From an uncultured bacterium (GTDB lineage: Bacteria; JAAXHH01): a DNA stretch of 32,336 bases. Positions 25,117-32,336 of the stretch are shown here, piece by piece. The DNA is taken from assembly GCA_913051705.1 (NCBI GenBank), contig CAJXCW010000024.1, positions 1 through 32,336 on the forward strand, read 5' to 3'. Both the position numbers and the translations under genes were made by a program. Below the pieces are notes generated by a model. The model was not told the origin of the DNA, did not search any database, and saw only the letters and a list, made by a program, of their open reading frames with translations. Positions within the stretch are counted from its first letter, which is position 1; the number at the start of each line of letters is the position of its first letter.

Positions 25117-25194
25117 ATTATCGGCAAATCAGCATATAAGCATACGAGTACCAGGAATTTCCTGCTCCAGTTATCTTGATAAAACCATATCCGA

Positions 25195-27834
25195 TCAATT
25201 AGACTGCATATGCCGGCGAACAATCTGCGGCGTTTCTTCAATAGCATCGCCGATTTTGGAGGCATCTTTACCGCCGGCCTGCGCCATGTGCGCTTTTCCA
25301 CCGCCTCCACCGCCTATGATAGAAGCGATATCTCGCGCCAGATTTCCGGCATGCAGTTTATGTCCGGAGATGGCTGCATCCGTAACTACGGTAAGACACA
25401 TAGGGCGTTCATTAATACGGGCGAAAAGTACACCGACAGCAGCGGCCGGAAGCTGGTTACGTAAGGTGTCGCCCATGATACGTAATGCCTCCATATCTGA
25501 GCTCTCAACCTGGGCGGTCGCTACTGTTACCCCATCAATTTGTACGGACTGATTCAGCAGGTCGTCCAACCAGTTTCGGGTTGATTCACTGCTCATCTGT
25601 TTGATATCCTGCTCAAGTTCGCGTATGCGGCTATTCAGTCCTTCTGCACGCCGGATGATATGATCAGGATCGGATTTCAGTACGCCGGCTACCTCATGTA
25701 TGGTATGCATATCCTCTTTCATGGCTTCATACGCGGCGGAACCGGTCACGGCCTCAATTCGTCGCTCACCGGCAGCCACGCTGGATTCACGCAGCAAACG
25801 GAAAGAGCCGATGCCCCCGGTCGCTTGGAGATGGGTGCCGCCACATAATTCCATACTGACATCATGAATACACACCACCCGGACTCGATCTCCGTATTTT
25901 TCTGTAAACAGGGCCATGGCCCCTTTATTCTTTGCATCTTCCAAATTGGTTTCGAACCAGTCCACAGGGATATTATCCCAGATCTGTTCGTTGACCTTTC
26001 GCTCTACGGCATTCAATTCCTCTGGCGTGACCGCAGTAAAATGGGAGAAATCGAAACGAAGGCGTTCAGGCGCCACTTCGGAACCCCGCTGTTGCACGTG
26101 GGTACCGAGTACGCTTCTAAGGGCGGCGTGTAGCAGGTGGGTCGCCGTATGATTACGCATGATCGCTCTGCGGCGCTTGGCATCAACCTGGGCCGTTACT
26201 CTTGTGGCCGGTGAGAGCGTCGTCCTGTCATCCGGATCACGATGGTGGATAATAACACCGTTTTGTCGCTTAGTATCTAAAATCCTGTGTTGTACTCCCT
26301 GTTCGGTCTTCAGCCAGCCGGTATCACCAAGCTGGCCTCCGGATTCTGCATAAAACGGTGTTTTGGAGAGAACAATGGACGTCTCATCACAGGCGATTAT
26401 CGTTGTTTCCTCCACATCAAACCGATCATACCCGACAAATTCGGATTGGGCCTCTTCGATCCCGGCAAAGGTACGCGAACTTTTCTGAGTCGTATCAACA
26501 GCCCCCGCCATTGTTGAACCTGCCCTGGAACGGGCCCTTTGTGCTTCCATCTCCTGATCGAATCCAGCCATGTCTACCGTTAAATGACGTTCGACGGCCA
26601 TGAGCTGGGTCAGATCGGCAGGAAAACCATATGTATCGTAAAGTTTGAACGTCTCAGAACCGGCAATTACTTGACGCCCCTCCCGAGTCGCCCGGACAAC
26701 CATCTCTTCAAAGAGGTCCAGGCCACGGTTGAGCGTCCTGCCGAACGCTTCTTCTTCCGATTTTATGACAATCTCCACATGTTCCTGTGCGGTACGGATT
26801 TCCGGATACGCAGCGCCCATCTGTTCGATTACGGCCGGAACGAGACGGTACAGAAACGGATCCTGTTCCCCGATGGTCCGGCTGTAGCGGGCTGCCCGCC
26901 GAAGGATACGCCGCAGGACATATCCCCGTCCCTCATTTGAAGGCAAGGCGCCATCTGTAATGGCAAAGGTGAGGGCGCGCGCATGATCTGCCAGTATACG
27001 AAACGGCACCACCGTATCGCCTTGTGTATACGCCTGACCGGTCATGTCCGCGATACGATTAATCAACGGACGGAAGATATCCGTATCATAGTTTGTCAAA
27101 ACATGTTGTAGTATGCTGACCGTTCGTTCAAACCCCATACCGGTATCTACATGCCGGGCAGGCAAAGGAGATAACGCACCGGATTCATCCCGATTATACT
27201 GGATAAATACCAGATTCCAGATCTCCATGTACCGGCCGCAATCCCCGTTGACACCACAGTAATGATCGGGATCATCCTGCATACTGCACCGTTCAGGCCC
27301 CATATCGAAATGGATTTCGGAAGAGGGACCACATGGGCCTGTCTCACCCATCTCCCAGAAATTGTCTTTTTCGTCAAACCTCAAGATACGGGATGGATCG
27401 ATGTCGGTGAGTTTGGCCCATAGTGTTTCGGCTTCATCATCATCCCGAAAGACCGAGGCCCAAAGTTTTTCTTTGGGCAGCTTCCACTCTTCCGTCAGCA
27501 GTTCCCAAGCCCAGAGTATGGCTTCTTCCTTATAATAATCCCCGAAGGACCAGTTCCCCAGCATCTCGAAAAATGTATGATGTGTAGGAGACGTTCCGAC
27601 ATCTTCCAGGTCGTTGTGTTTGCCGCCGGCCCGGATACATTTTTGGGTATCCACCGCCCGGGAATAATTACGGGTACCGGTATTCAGAAATACATCCTTG
27701 AACTGATTCATACCGGCATTGGCGAATAACAGCGTCGGGTCATCCCATGGGATAACGCTTGAACTCGGAACCACGGTATGATTCCGGGCAGTGAAGAAAT
27801 CGATAAATGATTGACGAATCTCTTGTCCTGTCAA
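25195..27834 (-). CDS. alaS: Alanyl-tRNA synthetase
   Basis: A complete 879-residue AlaS. The N-terminal class II catalytic core has LLFANAGMNQFKD near 35-47, a KCIRAGGKHNDLEDVG segment, HHTFFEMLGNWSFGDYYK near 85-102 and the motif 3 part around 300 (EGRGYVLRRILRR). The editing domain has HTATHLLH at 562-569 and CGGTHL at 664-669, giving the zinc-binding His/His/Cys/His set. The C-Ala domain ends with the glycine-rich IIGGGGGGKAHMAQAGG. The THHTFFEMLGNWSFGDYYK form resembles the Bacteroidota/eukaryote subtype. It starts at TTG 27834, overlapping the recX TGA (TTGA), with AAGGAG eight bases before. Confidence 0.97.
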   Translation of the reverse strand: MTGQEIRQSFIDFFTARNHTVVPSSSVIPWDDPTLLFANAGMNQFKDVFLNTGTRNYSRAVDTQKCIRAGGKHNDLEDVGTSPTHHTFFEMLGNWSFGDYYKEEAILWAWELLTEEWKLPKEKLWASVFRDDDEAETLWAKLTDIDPSRILRFDEKDNFWEMGETGPCGPSSEIHFDMGPERCSMQDDPDHYCGVNGDCGRYMEIWNLVFIQYNRDESGALSPLPARHVDTGMGFERTVSILQHVLTNYDTDIFRPLINRIADMTGQAYTQGDTVVPFRILADHARALTFAITDGALPSNEGRGYVLRRILRRAARYSRTIGEQDPFLYRLVPAVIEQMGAAYPEIRTAQEHVEIVIKSEEEAFGRTLNRGLDLFEEMVVRATREGRQVIAGSETFKLYDTYGFPADLTQLMAVERHLTVDMAGFDQEMEAQRARSRAGSTMAGAVDTTQKSSRTFAGIEEAQSEFVGYDRFDVEETTIIACDETSIVLSKTPFYAESGGQLGDTGWLKTEQGVQHRILDTKRQNGVIIHHRDPDDRTTLSPATRVTAQVDAKRRRAIMRNHTATHLLHAALRSVLGTHVQQRGSEVAPERLRFDFSHFTAVTPEELNAVERKVNEQIWDNIPVDWFETNLEDAKNKGAMALFTEKYGDRVRVVCIHDVSMELCGGTHLQATGGIGSFRLLRESSVAAGERRIEAVTGSAAYEAMKEDMHTIHEVAGVLKSDPDHIIRRAEGLNSRIRELEQDIKQMSSESTRNWLDDLLNQSVQIDGVTVATAQVESSDMEALRIMGDTLRNQLPAAAVGVLFARINERPMCLTVVTDAAISGHKLHAGNLARDIASIIGGGGGGKAHMAQAGGKDASKIGDAIEETPQIVRRHMQSN

Positions 27835-28484
27835 ACGTCAGGCTCCTTGAAGTCGTCGAAAATACGATGGACGACATGGTATATGATGCCATGGTCGAAC
27901 CCACGCCGTGCCAGAAAGCCGGTCATACGCCGACGGGCGACGGTCGGCGGCAGTTCTGCGTATTGATTGTACCGGTGATGCAACAGAGCATAAGCGCGTG
28001 TGACCTCGTCATCCCGATCATCATATTCTTTAAGCACTGATTCCGCTGTATCAGGATCTATACCCTTGCGTCGTAACTCACGGCGCAGCAGGTTGAGTCC
28101 GACCGGCTTTAATCGAAGGCGTTCATCGACCCACAGGCGGGCAAATCGCTTATCATCAATAAGATCGGATTCTTCGAGTCGTTTTATAACCTGGGTAATG
28201 ATTTCATCGGACCATTCTTTCTGTCGCAACCGTTGTTCTAATTCTTTTCGGGTTCGCATCCGGTAATTCAGGAGACGGAGCGCCTGTTCGCGCGCCCTGG
28301 CGATGCCGTCTGTCAACCCAATATCGTGAAGTTGAACCGCATCAAGCGCCTGTCCGACAGAAAGACCAAATCGCAGATACGTCTCCTCCGTTATTGTTAA
28401 AGCACATTCACTATCGAGATAAATCGTCCGTACCCGCCGGCGTTTTACACGTTCTGTACGGATGTCTGTAATCGTAGGCACCAT
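27831..28484 (-). CDS. recX: Regulatory protein RecX
   Basis: The 217-residue protein shows the RecX repeat pattern: ALRLLNYRMRTRKELEQRL followed by VIKRLEESDLIDDKRFARLWVDERL, then GLNLLRRELRRKGID and a third repeat TGFLARRGFDHGIIYHVV. The first 60 residues carry an extension common in Bacteroidota-like RecX (KRRRVRTIYLDSE, then LRFGLSVGQALD). RecX binds RecA filaments and limits recombination. ATG 28484 directly follows the thpR TAA. The recA gene that commonly precedes it in related operons is missing here. It overlaps the start of alaS by four bases. Confidence 0.93.
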   Translation of the reverse strand: MVPTITDIRTERVKRRRVRTIYLDSECALTITEETYLRFGLSVGQALDAVQLHDIGLTDGIARAREQALRLLNYRMRTRKELEQRLRQKEWSDEIITQVIKRLEESDLIDDKRFARLWVDERLRLKPVGLNLLRRELRRKGIDPDTAESVLKEYDDRDDEVTRAYALLHHRYNQYAELPPTVARRRMTGFLARRGFDHGIIYHVVHRIFDDFKEPDV

Positions 28485-29054
28485 TTATACCAGGTTCGTG
28501 TGATTTAATACAGTATAGATCGGTCCGGTAGACTGTAGATCACTTTTGACAACCACCACACGGTCTACCAGAAAAGTCTGGGCATTAAACGTTATACTTC
28601 TAACCTGATCCGTCAACGTTCGAAGCCCTCGAGGTGAACGTACTCTACCGATCGTTAGATGTGGTGAAAAGGGGCGTTCTTCACGAACAAATCGACGCGC
28701 ATATAAGATCTCCTCAATACGTTTTTGCAGGGTCATTAACGCCTCTCGACCCTGGTCGATGTTTATCCAGAATACCCGCGGTCGGTTCAGATCAGGAAAA
28801 GCACCGACTTGTTGTAGTTTAAGCTGAAATGGTCGAATCGAATCGACCGCTTCCTGAAGTCCGTCATAGATTTCTTCCAAACGATTAATCGAGGTGTTGC
28901 CTAAGAATTTCAATGTAATATGGATATTTTGAGGATGTACCCACTTGATATCCGTCCGTATTTTTTTAAACTGGTTTTCCAGAACCTCCACTTGGTTTTT
29001 GACGGCGTCCGGAATTTCGATAGCAACAAAGGTACGAATGGTTTCCATAAACAT
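28485..29054 (-). CDS. thpR: RNA 2',3'-cyclic phosphodiesterase (2H family)
   Basis: The 189-residue protein begins with IRTFVAIEIPDAVKN and carries both 2H motifs, HITLKFLG (His45, Thr47) and HLTIGRV (His132, Thr134). That is the pair of HxT catalytic motifs of the ThpR/LigT family. It opens 2',3'-cyclic phosphates at RNA ends; its cellular role is not settled. The gene could start at ATG 29054 or the ATG two codons later; neither has a good ribosome site. A 9-base inverted repeat ends 14 bases before the first. It is followed immediately by recX. Confidence 0.93.
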   Translation of the reverse strand: MFMETIRTFVAIEIPDAVKNQVEVLENQFKKIRTDIKWVHPQNIHITLKFLGNTSINRLEEIYDGLQEAVDSIRPFQLKLQQVGAFPDLNRPRVFWINIDQGREALMTLQKRIEEILYARRFVREERPFSPHLTIGRVRSPRGLRTLTDQVRSITFNAQTFLVDRVVVVKSDLQSTGPIYTVLNHTNLV

Positions 29055-29068
29055 TTTATAGATAGAGA

Positions 29069-29104
29069 ATACAGGATCATGTTATGAAATTCTGCATCCT
29101 GTAT
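29069..29104. repeat. Inverted repeat in the cinA-thpR gap
   Basis: atacaggat (29069-29077) and atcctgtat (29096-29104) are perfect 9-base arms around 18 bases, 14 bases before the thpR ATG. A smaller hairpin, gggg/cccc (29125-29128 and 29135-29138), lies closer to the cinA stop and has no U-run on the minus strand. Either may be an mRNA structure in the operon; neither is a convincing terminator. Confidence 0.45.
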
Positions 29105-29146
29105 ATTCTTGATTATAAATCGCCGGGGCTCAAACCCCAAGTATAA

Positions 29147-30400
29147 TTATGCGATCAGCTGAGGCTCCAGGATGAAAAGGCGTAACATATTCAGAGCGGC
29201 CAGCATGGCTCTTGTCTTGTTCGTACGGCGGTCTGTACCGAGTCTTAACTCTTGCGTGATGGTGCCGTCCGCATGTGCAAGTCCCAGATAAACTAATCCG
29301 ACTGGTTTTAACGCGGTTGCGCCGCCAGGTCCAGCTATGCCGGTGGTAGAGAGGCCGTATGTCGCCCCGCTGATACGACGGATGCCGGATGCCATGTCAG
29401 CTGCAGTTTCCGCACTGACGGCACCGTGTCGTGCCAGGATTTCTTCCGAGACATTCAGATGCTGGATTTTGGCTTCATTACTATAGGCGACAACACCCTG
29501 ACAGATATACACGGAACTACCCGGTACATCTGTCAGGCGGTCAACCACAAGACCGCCTGTGCAGGATTCAGCCAGGGCGAGTGTTGCGCCCGTTTTTGTA
29601 AGCAGACGCCCCACGACTTCCTCGAGCGTATCTTCATCGGTCCCGTAAATATAGGATCCGGCCCGTTTAAGAAGTCTGGATTCGACCGTATTAATCTGTC
29701 GCTGTGCTTCCTCCACGGTCTCGGCTTGCGCCGTCAGGCGGAGATTGGTTCCTGTATTCTGAGGCAATGAAGCAATTTTAATTTCCGTAGCTTCTGCGAT
29801 GATGTCCTTAATCAATTCAGAAAGATTTGATTCACCAATGCCGGTCGTCCTTATCCAGCGATGGACAATAACACGATTTTTAGTGTGGATCTGGAGTCTC
29901 GGAATAACTTGCTCTTCCATCATTTTTTTCATCTCACGTGGTACGCCCGGCATTACAAAAATAGAAGTCTGGTGGTGTTTGATGGAGAATCCGGGCGCTG
30001 TACCGATCGGATTTTTCAGAATATCAGCGCCTTCGGGTATGAGGGCTTGTATCCTGTTCGATTCAGGCATGGAAATTCCACGTTGAGCGAACATGACCTC
30101 TACCTGGTCGAGTATCTCTTGATGAAAAACCAGCTCCAGTCCGGCTGCTTCTGCGATGATCGTTTTGGTTACATCATCATGAGTCGGTCCCAATCCACCC
30201 GTGATCAGCACTACATCCGCCTGTTGGGACGCTATCTCAAGGGCCTGATGGATCTGTTCTCTACTATCTCCTACTGTAATTGACCATATCGGTTCAATAC
30301 CCAGGTCTGACAGACACTGGCCGATATATGCAGCGTTCGTATTCACCACAGCCCCATATAGAAGTTCATCCCCGATTGTTATGATGGATGCGGTTTTCAT
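29147..30400 (-). CDS. cinA: CinA: molybdopterin-binding-like domain plus NMN amidase domain
   Basis: The 417-residue protein has the N-terminal MoCF_biosynth-like domain: ASIITIGDELLYGAVVNTN, LITGGLGPTHDDVTK and FVMPGVPREMKKMM. The C-terminal PncC-type nicotinamide-mononucleotide deamidase domain begins near residue 255 and includes LALAESCTGGLV, VVAYSNEAK and STTGIAGPGG. Ser in AESCTGG is the proposed nucleophile. Known roles are pyridine-nucleotide salvage and ADP-ribose hydrolysis by the two domains. ATG 30400 overlaps the pgpA stop (ATGA). It ends 92 bases before thpR. Confidence 0.97.
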   Translation of the reverse strand: MKTASIITIGDELLYGAVVNTNAAYIGQCLSDLGIEPIWSITVGDSREQIHQALEIASQQADVVLITGGLGPTHDDVTKTIIAEAAGLELVFHQEILDQVEVMFAQRGISMPESNRIQALIPEGADILKNPIGTAPGFSIKHHQTSIFVMPGVPREMKKMMEEQVIPRLQIHTKNRVIVHRWIRTTGIGESNLSELIKDIIAEATEIKIASLPQNTGTNLRLTAQAETVEEAQRQINTVESRLLKRAGSYIYGTDEDTLEEVVGRLLTKTGATLALAESCTGGLVVDRLTDVPGSSVYICQGVVAYSNEAKIQHLNVSEEILARHGAVSAETAADMASGIRRISGATYGLSTTGIAGPGGATALKPVGLVYLGLAHADGTITQELRLGTDRRTNKTRAMLAALNMLRLFILEPQLIA

Positions 30401-30855
30401 AGAGCGCCTTTTTCCATCAGGATCAATATGCCCTGTAATAGGATATGGGCGTAAACGGCTGCGATCACATCGTCTGCGACGACGCCGGTGCCGCCGGGCA
30501 ACTTCTGAGCTCGGTTAGCGGGATAGGGTTTTGCAATGTCCATTATCCGGAATAGTATAAAGCCCGTAACAAGCGTAAACGCATTCAGCGGTATCCAGAC
30601 AAAAGTGATCATAACGCCTATAATTTCGTCAATCACAATCTGGCTGCCGTCGTGTCCGAAGTAGATTTCCGCACGTCCTGATACCCAAATACCTATAATC
30701 AGAAGAAAGACGGTCAGCATGATATAGAGCAAACTTGATGAATCGGCCAGCCCCCAGATAATGCCGAGCCCCAATATGCTGCCGGCCGTCCCGGGTGCTC
30801 TTGGCGTATATCCGACATAACAACCTGTCGCCAGCACAGTAATCAAGCGCCGCAT
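30397..30855 (-). CDS. pgpA: Phosphatidylglycerophosphatase A
   Basis: The 152-residue integral membrane protein shows the PgpA motifs: GYTPRAPGTAGSILG near the N-terminus, IVIDEIIGVMITF in the middle, FRIMDIAKPYPANRAQKLPGG and GVVADDVIAAVYAH at the end. It removes the phosphate from phosphatidylglycerophosphate, the step after PgsA. I chose ATG 30855, with GAGG five bases before it; a GTG at 30861 overlaps the pgsA TGA (GTGA) and would add two residues. The pair pgsA-pgpA completes phosphatidylglycerol synthesis. Confidence 0.93.
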   Translation of the reverse strand: MRRLITVLATGCYVGYTPRAPGTAGSILGLGIIWGLADSSSLLYIMLTVFLLIIGIWVSGRAEIYFGHDGSQIVIDEIIGVMITFVWIPLNAFTLVTGFILFRIMDIAKPYPANRAQKLPGGTGVVADDVIAAVYAHILLQGILILMEKGAL

Positions 30856-30857
30856 GC

Positions 30858-31442
30858 TCACCTCAATAAACTGGTGAAAATTGACCGGTTTTTAATAAGA
30901 TAGTCAAGACCGGAACTGACGGTGAGGACCATGGATACAAAGACCATGCTGTTGAGCACAATCCAGGCGATGGGATCAATTTCCAAATCCCACTGTCCAT
31001 AGGCAAGCAGGGTAGTACGGATATTGATATAGAGCAGGATGATGACGATAACAACCATCTGCGATGCCGTTTTCCATTTGGCTACCCGGCTAGGGAGGAT
31101 GATCAGACCACGGTAGGCGGCCACACTTCTTAATCCCGTCACGATAAAATCTCGACCTATGATCATCAGAACCATCCATGGCTGGACGTAACCAAGAGAA
31201 GCAAATGAGATAAGGGCTGTAGAGGTGAGAATTTTATCCGCTAAGGGGTCCATGAATTTGCCGAAGCTGGTAATGACACCGGTCTTACGGGCAAGATATC
31301 CATCATATAAATCGGTTAATGAAGCGGCGGAGAAAATAAAAAGGGCGAAGTAGCGTGTATATAAATTATCGATCAGGAAAAAAATCATGAAAATTGGGCT
31401 GAGGACAATGCGGGAGATGGTCAGTTTATTTGGTAAATTCAT
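30858..31442 (-). CDS. pgsA: CDP-diacylglycerol-glycerol-3-phosphate 3-phosphatidyltransferase
   Basis: The 194-residue membrane enzyme carries the CDP-alcohol phosphotransferase signature DLYDGYLARKTG then GKFMDPLADK (Asp44, Asp47, Gly48, Ala51, Arg52, Gly61, Asp65, Asp69). About five or six hydrophobic helices are visible. It makes phosphatidylglycerophosphate from CDP-diacylglycerol and glycerol-3-phosphate. I took ATG 31442 (MNLPNKLTISRIVL), the usual family N-terminus; a TTG at 31487 would add 15 residues. No good ribosome site is visible. A gap of 110 bases separates it from recR. Confidence 0.95.
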   Translation of the reverse strand: MNLPNKLTISRIVLSPIFMIFFLIDNLYTRYFALFIFSAASLTDLYDGYLARKTGVITSFGKFMDPLADKILTSTALISFASLGYVQPWMVLMIIGRDFIVTGLRSVAAYRGLIILPSRVAKWKTASQMVVIVIILLYINIRTTLLAYGQWDLEIDPIAWIVLNSMVFVSMVLTVSSGLDYLIKNRSIFTSLLR

Positions 31443-31552
31443 ACGTGTCAATTCAGGATGCGATATGAAAGATACAGGACAGATCAATTATGAAATGGTC
31501 AGGAGCCGGGCATGTATACAGTAAGAACTTGTATCCTGAAACCTTCATCGCC

Positions 31553-32155
31553 TTATATTTCTGTCCTTCCTTCGAGGGCACGCGCCAGTGTAACATCATC
31601 CGCATACTCAAGATCGCCGCCCATGGGTAATCCGCGTGCCAGTCGGGTTACTTTGATCCCCAGTGGCTTGATCAGTCGGCTTAAATACATCGCCGTCGCA
31701 TCTCCTTCTATATTGGGGTTGGTCGCGACAATGACTTCCTGGACGGTATCATTTAGTCTCAGCATCAGTTCACGGGTACGGATATCTTCCGGCGTGATAT
31801 TATCCAGAGGAGAAAGGGCACCGTGCAGCACATGATACAATCCACGAAATTCTCCGGTATGATCGAGGGTAATCACATCTTTGGGCTCTTCAACCACACA
31901 AATGATAGACGGGTTCCGCTTGGCGTCGTAACAGATATCACAGGTTTCCGATTCCGTGATATTCCAGCAGACGGTGCAGTAGTGCACTTTCTCCTTAACC
32001 GCCCGTATGGCATCCGCTAAAGACAGCGCACGCTCTGATGGCGCTTTAAGAATATGAAAGGCCAATCGCTGAGCCGAGACCTTGCCGATGCTGGGCAACC
32101 GACGAAGCTCGTCAATTAAAATGGCCAGTGCCTGAGAACTGTATTCCTGTGCCAT
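31553..32155 (-). CDS. recR: Recombination protein RecR
   Basis: This 200-residue protein has the N-terminal helix-hairpin-helix [17 protein letters not shown], a four-cysteine zinc site (Cys60, Cys63, Cys72, Cys75) and a Toprim domain with [27 protein letters not shown] and [31 protein letters not shown]-like [18 protein letters not shown] closes it. With RecF and RecO it loads RecA on gapped DNA. AGGA lies about ten bases before ATG 32155. The ybaB-type gene lies directly upstream, the common ybaB-recR arrangement. Confidence 0.97.
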   Translation of the reverse strand: MAQEYSSQALAILIDELRRLPSIGKVSAQRLAFHILKAPSERALSLADAIRAVKEKVHYCTVCWNITESETCDICYDAKRNPSIICVVEEPKDVITLDHTGEFRGLYHVLHGALSPLDNITPEDIRTRELMLRLNDTVQEVIVATNPNIEGDATAMYLSRLIKPLGIKVTRLARGLPMGGDLEYADDVTLARALEGRTEI

Positions 32156-32212
32156 AATTATCGATTCCTGTACCTGGTCTTAATTGACTAAAATACAAGG
32201 CAAAAACACCTG

Positions 32213-32336
32213 TTATAAAGTCAACCCCGGAATCTGAACCCCGCCTGTAATCTGTCCCATCTCTTGGTTCATCATTTCCTGTGCTCTCTGTTGCGCTTGA
32301 TGAATAGCCGCCAGAATCAAGTCTTCAAGCATTTCC
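32213..32336 (-). CDS. YbaB/EbfC family nucleoid-associated protein (5' end beyond window)
   Basis: Only the last 41 codons are present, running from the right edge to TAA at 32215-32213. The residues EMLEDLILAAIHQAQQRAQ followed by MMNQEMGQITGGV match the YbaB C-terminus: a DLI..A...A helix and a methionine/glycine-rich tail. YbaB/EbfC proteins are small DNA-binding dimers. Its place just before recR supports the assignment. Confidence 0.85.
   Translation of the reverse strand, partial: EMLEDLILAAIHQAQQRAQEMMNQEMGQITGGVQIPGLTL

Noticed and set aside
25152-25164. caggaa t ttcctg palindrome between alaS and the synthase gene
   Set aside because: Short, with no U-run and no loop that could form an RNA hairpin; could be chance in an AT-rich gap.
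29125-29138. gggg-ctcaaa-cccc hairpin after cinA as a terminator
   Set aside because: The stem is four pairs and is followed by CGATTT rather than a U-run; the operon seems to continue.
31452-31540. ttcaggat / atcctgaa inverted words in the recR-pgsA gap
   Set aside because: The arms are only 8 bases and 73 bases apart, so chance is likely and no compact structure forms.

Overview
The window reads as one chromosomal segment of a Gram-negative bacterium. The best guess is a member of the FCB superphylum outside Bacteroidota proper, for example the Neomarinimicrobiota, KSB1 or Calditrichota neighbourhood. Three things point there. A group II geranylgeranylglyceryl-phosphate synthase lies beside alaS. 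A PorV/UPF0164-type outer-membrane barrel gene heads a polysaccharide-export operon. The AlaS N-terminus resembles the Bacteroidota/eukaryote-like subtype. Many genes nevertheless have clear Shine-Dalgarno sequences, which are uncommon in Bacteroidota itself. This placement is inference from remembered family features; no database was consulted. All genes but one are on the minus strand.

Right part (24361-32336) is a housekeeping block, read right to left: ybaB-type gene (partial), recR, pgsA, pgpA, cinA, thpR, recX, alaS, then the prenylglyceryl-phosphate synthase. Several junctions overlap by ATGA, GTGA or TTGA. The recA gene often found between cinA/thpR and recX is absent here. Next comes a glycosyltransferase gene reduced to its N-terminal domain (23643-24344).

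Middle part (19171-23408) is an export operon: PorV-like barrel, Wza-like exporter, and a Wzc-like co-polymerase fused to a BY-kinase. It lies downstream of a convincing sigma70-type promoter at 23531-23559. The barrel gene appears to start at ATT or to carry a frameshift.

Left part (1-19137) is a surface-glycan locus. A lone plus-strand GT4 gene (18055-19137) meets the export operon tail to tail. Between it and the minus-strand cluster, a 222-bp region carries two promoter-like elements facing each other. The minus cluster runs: nucleotidyltransferase, LegB-like 4,6-dehydratase, DegT/DnrJ aminotransferase, Wzx-like flippase, radical SAM enzyme, GT4-like protein, RmlD-like reductase, two more radical SAM enzymes, two GT2 enzymes, a GT4, a GT39/PMT_2-like membrane transferase, a DPM1-like GT2, an SDR epimerase, and another DPM1-like GT2 cut by the left edge.

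Taken together, the sugar genes could make an amino-dideoxy-sugar-containing glycan built by cytosolic GT2/GT4 enzymes, flipped by the Wzx-like protein, decorated through polyprenyl-phosphate-linked sugars by the GT-C enzyme, and exported by the Wza/Wzc pair. The most unusual element is the set of three non-identical radical SAM/Twitch-SPASM proteins interleaved with glycosyltransferases. They may be glycan- or sugar-modifying enzymes. No recognised Wzy polymerase, O-antigen ligase or initiating sugar-phosphate transferase lies inside the window. No tRNA, rRNA, CRISPR array or insertion sequence was seen, and no gene-free stretch exceeds 300 bases.
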